Assembly (NCBI RefSeq): GCF_000834655.1
Contig: NZ_JXQQ01000020.1
Coordinates: 62,001 to 126,000 of the forward strand
Length of the DNA stretch: 64,000 bases
Source: Variovorax paradoxus
GTDB lineage: Bacteria > Pseudomonadota > Gammaproteobacteria > Burkholderiales > Burkholderiaceae_C
Reading direction: 5' to 3'
Shown here: piece by piece, positions 16,990 through 25,774 of the stretch
How the letters are laid out: each line of letters opens with the position of its first letter
Numbering within the stretch: the first letter of the stretch is position 1
Position numbers and translations under genes: made by a program
Notes under the pieces: model-generated
What the model saw: the letters and a program-made list of their open reading frames with translations, nothing else
Database searches by the model: none
Told to the model about the DNA's origin: nothing

Positions 16990-18378
16990 ATGGTGCCCAT
17001 GCCGAATACAGAGTTCGACTGGCTGCCCTCGCCCTCGCAGCATTTCCTCGTCGTCACTTTTGCGCTGCTTGTCTACGTCCTCACGACGCGCGCGCGTCGC
17101 GAGCAGCGCGCGCCCACCACCGCCATCGCCTGGGTGATGGGGCTGGTGCTGATGCCCTACCTGATCCTGCCGATGTACCTCCTGTTCGGCCAGCGCAAGC
17201 TGCGCCCGGCCGGCTCGCCGCGCCCGCCGCGCTCGGTGCCGCCGGGGCACTGGGCGGCCGACCTGATCGAGAGCTTCGGCCTCGCACCGCCCGGGCGTTG
17301 CGCGGTGCGGCTGCATGCCGACGGCGAGGCCGCGCGCGAGGCGCTGTGGCAGGTGATCGACGGCGCGCGCGAGCGCATCGACGTGTGCACCTTCATCATC
17401 GGCGACGACCCGCTGGGCCATGCGGTGATCGCGCGGCTCGCGCAGCGCGCGCGCGACGGCATCAAGGTGCGCGTGCTGCTCGACGGCTTCGGCGCGCTGT
17501 CGCTCCCGCGCCATCACTTCGACCTGCTGCGCGCGGCGGGCGGCGAAGTGGCGGTGTTCCGCCCCTTCTTCAGCCTGCGCCGCACCGGGCCGCGCAACCT
17601 GCGCAACCACCGCAAGTTCACCATCGCCGACGACAGCTGGCTCTGGTCGGGCGGGCGCAACCTCGCGGGCGAATACTTCACGGGCAACGCCCAGCACCCC
17701 GAGGCGTGGCGCGATCTCTCGTTCGACCTGCGCGGCGACGTGGCCGCCGCCGCGGCGCGCCAGTTCGACCACGACTGGGGCTCGGTGCGCGTGCGCAAGG
17801 CGCGCGCCATCGCCTGCGACGACGTGCCCGAGGGCCCCGGCACCGCGATGGCCCAGTTCCTGCCGAGCGGCCCCGACCAGACCGAGGACACCGCGCACGC
17901 GCTGCTCATCGACGCGTGCTTCCGCGCCGAGCACCGCATCCTGGCGATCACGCCCTACTTCGTGCCCGGCGATGGCCTGCGCGATGCGCTGCGGCTCGCG
18001 GCCCGGCGCGGCGTGCAGGTGACGATCGCGATGCCCGCGCAATCGAACCACCGCCTGGCCGACTTCGTTCGCGCCCGCGCCATGCGCGACCTGGCGCGCG
18101 CGGGCGTGGGCTTTCGCATGCTGCCCTTCATGGCGCACGCCAAGGCGGTGGTGGTCGACCACGAACTGGCGATGTGCGGCTCGATCAACCTGGACCTGCG
18201 CAGCCTGCTGCTGAACCACGAGGCCGCGGTCGTGTTCTACGGCCCGGATGAAATCGACTGGCTCGCCGAGTGGATCGAGACCACCGCCTCGGCCGGCGAG
18301 CCCTATCGCGCGCGGCGCCCCGGCCTCGTGCGCGACGTGGCCGAGGGGCTGCTGCTCACCGTCGCTTTCCAGCTCTAG
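16990..18378 (+). CDS. cls: Cardiolipin synthase (phospholipase D superfamily)
   Basis: 462 residues. Two N-terminal membrane helices (about 17-33 and 43-66) precede two PLD domains. Both HKD motifs are intact: NHRKFTIADD in the first half and AHAKAVVVDH in the second, each followed by the expected GGRN and GSINLD segments. It condenses phosphatidylglycerol molecules into cardiolipin at the inner membrane. A second in-frame ATG lies three codons in (16999) and could be the true start. The 3' end overlaps the convergent TetR gene by 23 bases. Confidence 0.9.
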   Translation: MVPMPNTEFDWLPSPSQHFLVVTFALLVYVLTTRARREQRAPTTAIAWVMGLVLMPYLILPMYLLFGQRKLRPAGSPRPPRSVPPGHWAADLIESFGLAPPGRCAVRLHADGEAAREALWQVIDGARERIDVCTFIIGDDPLGHAVIARLAQRARDGIKVRVLLDGFGALSLPRHHFDLLRAAGGEVAVFRPFFSLRRTGPRNLRNHRKFTIADDSWLWSGGRNLAGEYFTGNAQHPEAWRDLSFDLRGDVAAAAARQFDHDWGSVRVRKARAIACDDVPEGPGTAMAQFLPSGPDQTEDTAHALLIDACFRAEHRILAITPYFVPGDGLRDALRLAARRGVQVTIAMPAQSNHRLADFVRARAMRDLARAGVGFRMLPFMAHAKAVVVDHELAMCGSINLDLRSLLLNHEAAVVFYGPDEIDWLAEWIETTASAGEPYRARRPGLVRDVAEGLLLTVAFQL

Positions 18379-19054
18379 GAGCGGGCGCCTTCGCGTCCTT
18401 CGCCTCGTTCATCAGGGCGTCGATGCCGGCGAACACATAGCGCATCAGGTCGTCCGCGAGGGCTTCGGTGTCATTGAGCGCCGGCAGCACCTTGTTGCCG
18501 AGGTCCTTGGGCGCCACCATCATCACGATGCACGGCAGCACCGTAAACATCAACGTGCGCTGCACCGTGGGATGGTCCTCGGGCAACGCCATGATCTCGC
18601 CGATCAGCCCGCGCAGGAGCTTGGCCTTGGGCAGCACCGCCCGCCTGATCATCACTGGTAGCGCCGGCGACGGCGACAGGGCTTCGCGCAGCACCACGCG
18701 GAATCCCCAGGGCGCCTTGGGCTGGCCGCTCAGCTCGACCATGTGCGTGAGAAAGGCGCGCAGCTTCAGGCGCGGATCGGTCTGCACGCTGGCCAGGCTG
18801 ACCAGCTCGTCGATGCTCACGAGCTGGCGGTGCGCCTCGATCAGCACGGCTTCGTAGAGGCCGTCGCGGCCGTTGAAGTGGTAGTTGATCGCGGCCATGT
18901 TGGTGCCGGCGCGGGTGCAGATTTCCTTGCTCGTGGCCTCGGCAAAACCGCGCTCGGCGAACAGCTGGCCCGCGGTCTCGAGGATGTGAAGGCGCGTGGT
19001 GTTGCCGTCGGTGCGCTGCGTGCGCAGGGGAGAACTGGAGGAGCGGGTGGCCAT
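18356..19054 (-). CDS. TetR-family repressor, CecR/YbiH-like
   Basis: 232 residues. An N-terminal helix-turn-helix (FAEATSKEICTRAGTNMAAINYHFNGRDGLYEAV) is followed by the larger helical C-terminal domain found in CecR-type regulators (WGFRVVLREALSPS, DHPTVQRTLMFTVLPC). In E. coli CecR controls the ybhGFSR exporter; here the gene diverges from exactly that set of genes, so the assignment rests on both sequence and context. The shared 100-base promoter region holds an AT-rich palindrome at 19087-19106 that is the likely operator. Confidence 0.9.
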   Translation of the reverse strand: MATRSSSSPLRTQRTDGNTTRLHILETAGQLFAERGFAEATSKEICTRAGTNMAAINYHFNGRDGLYEAVLIEAHRQLVSIDELVSLASVQTDPRLKLRAFLTHMVELSGQPKAPWGFRVVLREALSPSPALPVMIRRAVLPKAKLLRGLIGEIMALPEDHPTVQRTLMFTVLPCIVMMVAPKDLGNKVLPALNDTEALADDLMRYVFAGIDALMNEAKDAKAPAPRAGKRR

Positions 19055-19086
19055 GGGCCAAGGTTAATCGAACTGAAAAAATACTT

Positions 19087-19106
19087 CAAATTCAAATTTC
19101 AATTTG
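19087..19106. promoter_or_regulatory. AT-rich palindrome, candidate operator of the CecR-like repressor
   Basis: A 20-base near-perfect palindrome (CAAATTC...AATTTG, 18 of 20 symmetric positions) in a region that is otherwise GC-rich, between divergent repressor and exporter genes. Assignment is by position and symmetry. Confidence 0.5.
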
Positions 19107-19154
19107 ATAACATCCGGCCGCATCCCGGTCCCGAAACCGGCAGGAGCCCGCCCC

Positions 19155-20168
19155 ATGAACAAGAAACCCCTCATCGCCGTGGCCGTCGTCGCATTGGTCG
19201 CCGCGGCGGGCGGCTGGTGGTACTTCAACCGCTCGGCCACGCCCACCGACCAGCTCGTGCTGTACGGCAACGTCGATGTGCGCCAGGTCTCGCTCGCCTT
19301 CAACGCCAACGACCGCGTGGCCGAACTCGCGGTGCGCGAAGGCGACCACGTCCGCGCGGGGCAATTGCTCGGCAAGCTCGACACCCGCACGCTCGTGCTG
19401 CGCGTGGCGCAGTCGCAGGCGCGCATCGGCGTGCAGGAGCAGGCCCTGCTGCGCCTGAAGACCGGCAGCCGCCCCGAGGAAGTGGCGCAGGCCGGCGCGC
19501 AGGTGGCCGCCGCGCAGGCCGATGCCGACCTTGCGCAGCAGCAGCTCGCGCGCTTGCAGGGCATCAGCCAGACCACCGCCGGGCGCGCGGTGAGCCAGCA
19601 GGACCTCGATGGCGCGCAGGCCAGGCGCAAGGTCGCGCTCGCGCAGCTCGACAACGCCCGCAAGGCGCGGGAGCTGGTCGTCACCGGCCCGCGCAAGGAA
19701 GACATCGCGCAGGCGCAGGCCCAGCTCGAATCCGCGCGCGCCGACCTCGCGCTCATGAACCACCAGCTCGCCGAGGCCGAGCTGAAGGCGCCCATCGACG
19801 CCGTGGTGCGCGCCCGCCTGCTCGAGCCCGGCGACATGGCCTCGCCGCAGCGCCCTGCCTTCACGCTCGCGATCACCGACCCCAAATGGGTGCGCGCCTA
19901 TGTGGCCGAGGCCGACCTCGGCCGCGTGAAGCCCGGCCAGGCCGCACGCGTGAGCACCGACAGCCAGCCGGGCGAAGCCATCCCCGGCAAGGTCGGCTAC
20001 ATCGCGTCGGTGGCCGAGTTCACGCCCAAGACCGTGCAGACGGAAGAGCTGCGCAGCAGCCTCGTCTACGAGATCCGCGTGATGGTCGAAGACAGGCAGG
20101 ATCGCCTCCGCCTGGGCATGCCGGCCACCGTGCGGCTGCAGCTCTCCGACGCCACTGGCAAGCCCTGA
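19155..20168 (+). CDS. ybhG: HlyD-family membrane fusion protein (YbhG-like)
   Basis: 337 residues. One N-terminal membrane anchor (about 6-24), then a beta-barrel/lipoyl half motif (VREGDHVRAGQLLGKLDTRTL), a long alanine- and glutamine-rich coiled coil (about 90-215) and the second lipoyl half (AELKAPIDAVVRARLLEPGD). It bridges the inner-membrane ABC exporter to the outer-membrane factor across the periplasm. The ATG at 19155 has CAGGAG upstream. Its TGA overlaps the ATG of the ATPase gene (TGATG). Confidence 0.92.
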   Translation: MNKKPLIAVAVVALVAAAGGWWYFNRSATPTDQLVLYGNVDVRQVSLAFNANDRVAELAVREGDHVRAGQLLGKLDTRTLVLRVAQSQARIGVQEQALLRLKTGSRPEEVAQAGAQVAAAQADADLAQQQLARLQGISQTTAGRAVSQQDLDGAQARRKVALAQLDNARKARELVVTGPRKEDIAQAQAQLESARADLALMNHQLAEAELKAPIDAVVRARLLEPGDMASPQRPAFTLAITDPKWVRAYVAEADLGRVKPGQAARVSTDSQPGEAIPGKVGYIASVAEFTPKTVQTEELRSSLVYEIRVMVEDRQDRLRLGMPATVRLQLSDATGKP

Positions 20169-21958
20169 TGACTGCTCATGGGCCGGCCGTGGCCGGACGC
20201 TCGCTGCACAAGCGCTTCACGCTCAAGTCGTCGAAGCAGCCCGTGCATGCGCTGGCCGGCGTCTCGCTCGACATCCCCGCGGGCACGCTCACCGCGCTGG
20301 TCGGACCGGACGGCGCCGGCAAGACCACGCTGCTGCGCCTGATGGCGGGCCTCATGCGCGCCGACGAAGGCGAGCTGCGCGTGCTGGGCATCGACGTGGC
20401 GGCCGACCCGCAGGCGGTGCAGGACCGCATCAGCTACATGCCCCAGCGCTTCGGCCTGTACGACGACCTGAGCGTGCAGGAGAACCTCGACCTCTACGCC
20501 GACCTGCACGGCGTGTCGAAGGACCAGCGCCGCGCGCGCTATGCCCGGCTGATGGAGATGACCGACCTCGGCCGCTTCACCGACCGCCCCGCGGGCAAGC
20601 TCTCGGGCGGCATGAAGCAGAAGCTGGGCCTGGCCTGCACGCTGGTGCGTTCGCCCGACCTGCTGCTGCTGGACGAGCCGACCGTGGGCGTCGATCCGCT
20701 CTCGCGCCGCGAGCTCTGGCAGATCGTGCAGCAGCTGGTGGACGACGAGAAGCTCTCGGTCATCGTGAGCACCGCCTACCTCGACGAGGCCGAGCGCTGC
20801 AGCCATGTCTTCGTGCTGCGCGAGGGCAAGCTGCTGGCCGAAGGCGCGCCGGCCGAGATTCGCGACCATGCAAAGGGCCTGTGCTTCATCGCCGCGCCGC
20901 CTGAGGGCGAGCCGCCGCGCCTGATGCAGGCGCGCCTCCTCGATGCGCAGCAGGACATCGTCGATGCCGTGCCGCAAGGCGGCCAGGTGCACTTCATCCG
21001 CCGCCCTGGCGCAAACGACGCGGCGCTCGCCACGCTGCTGGCCGGCGCACGCGCGGAGCCGGTGCCGCCGCGGCTCGAAGACGGCTTCATGACGCTGCTA
21101 CGCACGCAACAGGCAAAGGCATCGGCGCCGGGCAACCCCGCAGTCGCCACCACCATCGCCGCCAGGGGCGACCCCGACGAAGTCGTCATCGAAGTGAAGG
21201 ACCTCGTGCGCCGCTTCGGCGATTTCGTCGCCGTGGCCAGCACCAGCTTCTCGGTGCGGCGCGGCGAGATCTTCGGCCTCCTCGGCCCCAACGGCGCGGG
21301 CAAGACCACCACCTTCCGCATGCTCTGCGGCCTCCTGCCCGCGAGCGGCGGCCAGTTGCGCGTGGCCGGCGTCGACCTGCGCCATGCGCGCTCAGCGGCG
21401 CGCCAGCGCATCGGCTACGTCTCGCAGAAATTCGCGCTCTACGGCAACCTCACGGTGCGCGAGAACCTCTCGTTCTTCGGCGGCGCCTACGGCCTGCGCG
21501 GGCAGCGACTGCAAGAGCGCATCGCGACGGTGCTGCGCCAGTTCGACCTCGAACGCGAACTCGATGCGCCCAGCGGCCAACTGCCCGGCGGCTACCGGCA
21601 GCGCCTCGCGATGGCGACCGGCCTCTTGCACGAACCCGAAATCCTGTTCCTCGACGAACCCACGAGCGGCGCCGATCCGCTCGCGCGCCGCGAGTTCTGG
21701 CGCCGCATCACCGCGCTGGCGAAAGGCGGCACCACCATCGTCATCACCACGCACTTCATGGAAGAGGCCGAGTACTGCGACCGCATCGTGATCCAGGACG
21801 CAGGCAAGGTGCTCGCCATCGGCACGCCGCAGGAAGTGCGCGCGCAAGCGCTCGATGGCGAAGCCGGCGGCAAGCGCATCGACATGGAGCAGGCCTTCAT
21901 CGGCATCGTGGAGAAGGCACGGCGCAACGCCAGGCAACCGGAAGGAGCGACGGCATGA
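20168..21958 (+). CDS. ybhF: ABC exporter ATPase with two fused nucleotide-binding domains (YbhF-like)
   Basis: 596 residues with two complete ABC domains in tandem. Domain 1 has Walker A GPDGAGKTT, signature LSGGMKQ and Walker B LLLLDEP. Domain 2 has Walker A GPNGAGKTT, Walker B ILFLDEP and a modified signature LPGGYRQ, a deviation also expected of YbhF, which may make the two sites unequal. A linker of about 60 residues separates them. It powers the YbhS/YbhR-type permease pair. The frame stays open far upstream, but that part overlaps the fusion-protein gene and is not protein-like; the overlapping TGATG sets the start. Confidence 0.93.
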   Translation: MTAHGPAVAGRSLHKRFTLKSSKQPVHALAGVSLDIPAGTLTALVGPDGAGKTTLLRLMAGLMRADEGELRVLGIDVAADPQAVQDRISYMPQRFGLYDDLSVQENLDLYADLHGVSKDQRRARYARLMEMTDLGRFTDRPAGKLSGGMKQKLGLACTLVRSPDLLLLDEPTVGVDPLSRRELWQIVQQLVDDEKLSVIVSTAYLDEAERCSHVFVLREGKLLAEGAPAEIRDHAKGLCFIAAPPEGEPPRLMQARLLDAQQDIVDAVPQGGQVHFIRRPGANDAALATLLAGARAEPVPPRLEDGFMTLLRTQQAKASAPGNPAVATTIAARGDPDEVVIEVKDLVRRFGDFVAVASTSFSVRRGEIFGLLGPNGAGKTTTFRMLCGLLPASGGQLRVAGVDLRHARSAARQRIGYVSQKFALYGNLTVRENLSFFGGAYGLRGQRLQERIATVLRQFDLERELDAPSGQLPGGYRQRLAMATGLLHEPEILFLDEPTSGADPLARREFWRRITALAKGGTTIVITTHFMEEAEYCDRIVIQDAGKVLAIGTPQEVRAQALDGEAGGKRIDMEQAFIGIVEKARRNARQPEGATA

Positions 21959-23091
21959 GCGGCTTCTGGTCACGGTTGGTCTCCCTCACGCGCAAGGAAT
22001 TCCGCCAGCTGCTGCGCGACCGCAGCAACCTCGCGATCGGCATCCTGCTGCCGATGGTGCTGATCCTGATCTTCGGCTACGGCATGTCGCTCGACGTGAA
22101 GAACGCGCCGGTGGCCGTGGTGATGGAAGACGCCTCGCCCACCGCGCACGAAGCCATCGCGGGCCTGCAGCTCTCGCCCACCATCGCGCCGGTGCTGCTC
22201 GGCTCGATGCACGACGCCGAGGACCTCATGCGCGAGCGCAAGGTCGACGGCATCGTGCGCATCCCGAGCGACTTCTCGCGCGCGCTGGCCGCAGGCAACG
22301 CGCGCGTGCAGCTGATCGTGCATGGCGCCGACGCGGGCCGCGCGACCATCATCCTGGCCTACGTGAGCGGCGCCCTCTCCCAGGCGGCCGTGCGGCAGGC
22401 CGACCGCCTGGGCAGCAACTCGGGCGCGGGTGCTCCGCCCGTGGGCCGCGTCACCGTCGAGCAGCGCATGTGGTTCAACGCCGCGAACACCAGCACCTGG
22501 TACCTCGTGCCGGGGCTCATCGTGCTGATCATGACGCTGGTGGGCGCCTTCCTCACCGCGCTGGTGATGGCGCGCGAATGGGAGCGCGGCACGCTCGAGG
22601 CGCTGTTCGTCACGCCGGTGCGGCCGGTCGAGATACTGCTGGCCAAGATCATTCCGTACTTCGGCGTCGGCATGCTGGGCCTGGCGCTGTGCCTGCTGGC
22701 CGCGCGCTTCCTCTTCGCGGTGCCGATGTACGGATCGCTCTTCGTGGTGGTGTTCAGCTCGATGCTCTACCTGATCGTCGCTGTGAGCCTGGGCCTGGTG
22801 ATCTCGTCGGTCACGCGCAACCAGTTCCTCGCGAGCCAGGTCGCACTGATCGCGACCTTCATGCCTTCGATGATGCTGTCGGGCTTCCTGTTCGACCTGC
22901 GCAACGTGCCCACGGCCGTGCGCGTCATCGGCCATGTGCTGCCGGCCACCTACTTCATGGACCTGATCAAGACGCTGTTCCTCGCGGGCGACGTCTGGCT
23001 GCTGATCTGGCGCAACTGCGCCATCCTGCTCTGCTACGCCATCGGCCTGTTGCTGGTCGCGCGCGCCGTCACGCGCAAGAGCCTCGATTGA
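21955..23091 (+). CDS. ybhS: ABC exporter permease of the ABC-2 type (YbhS-like)
   Basis: 378 residues: one N-terminal membrane helix (about 24-42), a large periplasmic domain (about 45-175) and five C-terminal membrane helices with the ABC-2 signature region EWERGTLEALFVTPVRPVEIL. It forms the exporter channel with the YbhR-like subunit. ATG overlaps the ATPase stop (ATGA). In E. coli the system exports drugs such as cephalosporins and cations; the substrate here is unknown. Confidence 0.92.
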   Translation: MSGFWSRLVSLTRKEFRQLLRDRSNLAIGILLPMVLILIFGYGMSLDVKNAPVAVVMEDASPTAHEAIAGLQLSPTIAPVLLGSMHDAEDLMRERKVDGIVRIPSDFSRALAAGNARVQLIVHGADAGRATIILAYVSGALSQAAVRQADRLGSNSGAGAPPVGRVTVEQRMWFNAANTSTWYLVPGLIVLIMTLVGAFLTALVMAREWERGTLEALFVTPVRPVEILLAKIIPYFGVGMLGLALCLLAARFLFAVPMYGSLFVVVFSSMLYLIVAVSLGLVISSVTRNQFLASQVALIATFMPSMMLSGFLFDLRNVPTAVRVIGHVLPATYFMDLIKTLFLAGDVWLLIWRNCAILLCYAIGLLLVARAVTRKSLD

Positions 23092-23104
23092 GGAGCGAAA
23101 GAAC

Positions 23105-24223
23105 ATGATCGACTTCGTGCTGCGCATCGCCAACCTCTGCAGGAAGGAGCTGCTCGCGATTCTCAAGGACCCGGCCACGCGCACCATTCTCTTTGCGCCC
23201 GCGCTGCTGCAGAGCCTGATCTTCGGCTACGGCGCCACCTACGACCTGGCGAACGTGCCGTATGCGCTGCTGGACCAGAGCCGCACGGGCGCCGCGACCG
23301 AGCTCATCGCGCACCTGGACAGCACCGGTGTGTTTCACCGCGTGGCCACGCTGCGCACACAGGCCGACATCCGCGAAGTGATCGACACCGAGCGCGCGCT
23401 GCTCGTGATCCAGATCGCGCCCGACTTCGAGCGCCGACTCAGCGCGGGGCAGCCAGCGCCCATCCAGCTGATCCTGGATGCGCGCAACTCCAACACCGCG
23501 GGCTCGGCGGCCGGCTATGTGAGCGCGGTGGTCGAGCGCTACAACGCCGAGCTGCGCACCCGCGCGGGCGTACCGCCGGCACCGCTGGTCGTCGAATCGC
23601 GCGCCTGGTTCAACCCGAACCTGGAGACGCGCTGGAATCTCCTGCCCGGCATGATCGCCGCGCTCAGCATGCTGCAGACGCTGTTGCTCACCGCTCTCTC
23701 GGTGGCGCGCGAGCGCGAGCAAGGCACCTTCGACCAGTTGCTGGTGACGCCGATGTCGCCGCTCGAAATCATGATCGGCAAGGCGCTGCCGCCGGTGCTG
23801 GTTGGCCTTGCGCAGTCGTCGCTGATCCTCGTGGTGGCGATGTTCTGGTTCGGCATTCCGATGGCGGGTTCGCTCGTCACGCTCTACACCGGGCTTGTCT
23901 TCTTCACCGTCGCGAGCGTGGGCATCGGCCTGTCGATCTCTGCCGTGTCGGCCAACATGCAGCAGGCCATGCTCTACACCTTCGTGCTGCTGATGCCGAT
24001 GATGCTGCTGTCGGGCCTGACCACGCCGGTGCGCAACATGCCGCATGTGCTGCAGGTGATTACCATGGCCAATCCGCTGCGCTTCGCCATCGACCTGGTG
24101 CAGCGCGTGTACCTGGAGGGCGTGGGGCTGGGCACGGTCTGGCACAACCTGATTCCGCTCTCGATCATCGCGGTCGTCACGCTGCCGCTGGCGGCCTGGC
24201 TCTTTCGCAATCGTCTTGTCTGA
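23105..24223 (+). CDS. ybhR: ABC exporter permease of the ABC-2 type (YbhR-like)
   Basis: 372 residues, paralogous to its upstream neighbour: N-terminal helix (about 28-46), periplasmic domain, then five membrane helices with EREQGTFDQLLVTPMSPLEIM as the conserved cytoplasmic loop and the ending NPLRFAIDLVQRVYLEG. A clear ribosome site (GAGGAG) precedes the ATG and the gap to the partner permease is 13 bases, so both subunits are probably made in equal amounts. Confidence 0.92.
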   Translation: MIDFVLRIANLCRKELLAILKDPATRTILFAPALLQSLIFGYGATYDLANVPYALLDQSRTGAATELIAHLDSTGVFHRVATLRTQADIREVIDTERALLVIQIAPDFERRLSAGQPAPIQLILDARNSNTAGSAAGYVSAVVERYNAELRTRAGVPPAPLVVESRAWFNPNLETRWNLLPGMIAALSMLQTLLLTALSVAREREQGTFDQLLVTPMSPLEIMIGKALPPVLVGLAQSSLILVVAMFWFGIPMAGSLVTLYTGLVFFTVASVGIGLSISAVSANMQQAMLYTFVLLMPMMLLSGLTTPVRNMPHVLQVITMANPLRFAIDLVQRVYLEGVGLGTVWHNLIPLSIIAVVTLPLAAWLFRNRLV

Positions 24224-24238
24224 CCACGGGAGCACCTC

Positions 24239-25774
24239 ATGCCTCTCACTTTCCATCTCACATGCAACGCGGTGGCCACCGCCTCGCTGGCGCTCCTCGT
24301 CGGCGGTTGCGCCGTGGGCCCGGACCACAAGCCCGCGGAACCGCGCGCGCCCACCGGCTGGTCCGCATGGCACGGCGGCTCGCCCGCGTTGCTCGGTGCC
24401 GAACGCAGCGCCGCGCCCGCAACGGCATCCCTCGCGCCCGGCGACTGGAAGGCCTTCGACGACCCGATGCTCGACCGCCTGCAGGCGATGGTGCTCGCCG
24501 CCAACCCCGACCTGCAGACCGCCGCACTGCGCTTTGCGCAGAGCCGCGTGCAGCGCGCCACCGCGGCGGCCCAGCGCGGCCCGCAGGTCAACGCCAGCGC
24601 GGGCGCCAACCGGCAACGGCAGAGCGAGAGCGGCGCGGCCACGCGGGTCATCGATGCGCTGGGCTCCTCTGCCACCAACAAGGAGCAGCTGATCCGCACG
24701 CTCAGCGAGCCCTACGACCTCTACCAGGCGGGCTTCGATGCCTCGTGGGAAATCGACCTCTGGGGCCGCGTGCGCCGCGCAGTGGAAGCGGCCGATGCCG
24801 ATGCCGCCGCCTCGGCCGCGATGCGGCTGCAGGCCGAACTCACCGTGCAGGCCGAGCTCGCGCGCAACTACTTCGAGTTGCGCGGCACGCAGCGCGAACT
24901 GCGCATTGCGCGCGCCGACATCGCGGCCGCCGCCGAGTCGCTCGACCTCGTGCAGGCGCGCGCCGATGGCGGGCTCGTCACCGATCTCGATCCGGTGCGC
25001 CAGCGCACCCTGCTGGCCGAACTGCGCGCGCGCATTCCCTCGCTGCTGCAACAGGAGGCCGATGCGATGAACCGCATCACGCAGCTGATCGGCGCACCGC
25101 CCGGCACGCTGAACACCGAACTGGCCGAGGCCGCCGCCGACAGCGCGGGCCATGCACCGCCGCTGCCCGACCTCGCGCTCGGCCTCCCCGCGGACCTCGC
25201 GCGGCGCCGCCCCGACATCGCCGCGGCCGAAGCGCAGCTGCACGCCGCCACCGCACGCGTCGGCGTGGCCATGGCGGATCTGTATCCGCGCATCACGCTG
25301 GGCGCGGGCTTCGGCTATGAGTCGGTGGGGAGCGATCGCTTCGGCGACTGGGGCAGCCGGCAATGGCATGTCGGCCCGTCGCTCAGCCTGCCGATCTTCG
25401 ACAACGGCCGGCGCCGCAGCACGATCGACTTGCGCGAGCTGCAGCAGCAGGAGGCGGCCGTGGCCTTCCAGCAGACAGTGCTCAAGGCCTGGCACGAAAT
25501 CGACTCAGCGCTCAACGCCTACAGCGCCGAGCGCCTGCGCCATGCCGAACTCATCGAGCGCGAACGCCAGAGCCGCGATGCGCTCACGCTGGCGCATGCG
25601 CGCTATGCCAACGGGCTCACCGACTTCGGCGTCGAACTCGACGCGCAGCGCGCGCTGCTGCAGGCCCGCCGCGACCAGGCGCAAAGCACGAGCCGCCTGT
25701 CGGTGAGCCTGGTCGGTGTCTACAAGGCGCTTGCGGGCGGTGTGACGCCGAAGGAACTCAACCCAGGTTCGTGA
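24239..25774 (+). CDS. Outer-membrane efflux factor, NodT-type lipoprotein
   Basis: 511 residues with a lipoprotein signal (hydrophobic run ending LVGGC, Cys21) followed by GPDHKP, the usual start of mature NodT/OprM-type factors. Two repeated OEP domains with long coiled-coil helices and strands (FDASWEIDLWGRVRRAVEAA; the RRPDIAAAEAQLHAATARVGVA motif) identify the fold. It supplies the outer-membrane exit duct for the ABC exporter encoded just upstream (gap 15 bases), completing a tripartite pump. Its 3' end overlaps the convergent ROK-type gene by 17 bases. Confidence 0.93.
   Translation: MPLTFHLTCNAVATASLALLVGGCAVGPDHKPAEPRAPTGWSAWHGGSPALLGAERSAAPATASLAPGDWKAFDDPMLDRLQAMVLAANPDLQTAALRFAQSRVQRATAAAQRGPQVNASAGANRQRQSESGAATRVIDALGSSATNKEQLIRTLSEPYDLYQAGFDASWEIDLWGRVRRAVEAADADAAASAAMRLQAELTVQAELARNYFELRGTQRELRIARADIAAAAESLDLVQARADGGLVTDLDPVRQRTLLAELRARIPSLLQQEADAMNRITQLIGAPPGTLNTELAEAAADSAGHAPPLPDLALGLPADLARRRPDIAAAEAQLHAATARVGVAMADLYPRITLGAGFGYESVGSDRFGDWGSRQWHVGPSLSLPIFDNGRRRSTIDLRELQQQEAAVAFQQTVLKAWHEIDSALNAYSAERLRHAELIERERQSRDALTLAHARYANGLTDFGVELDAQRALLQARRDQAQSTSRLSVSLVGVYKALAGGVTPKELNPGS

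Noticed and set aside
18743..21958. A single 1071-codon open frame that would fuse extra sequence to the YbhF-like ATPase
   Set aside because: The part before 20168 overlaps the HlyD-type gene in another frame, is Arg/Gly/Ala-rich and has no domain; the TGATG overlap at 20166-20170 marks the real start.
23069..25495. 808-codon minus-strand open frame under the exporter genes
   Set aside because: Antisense to the YbhR-like permease and the outer-membrane factor, which are clear proteins; composition is that of a shadow frame.
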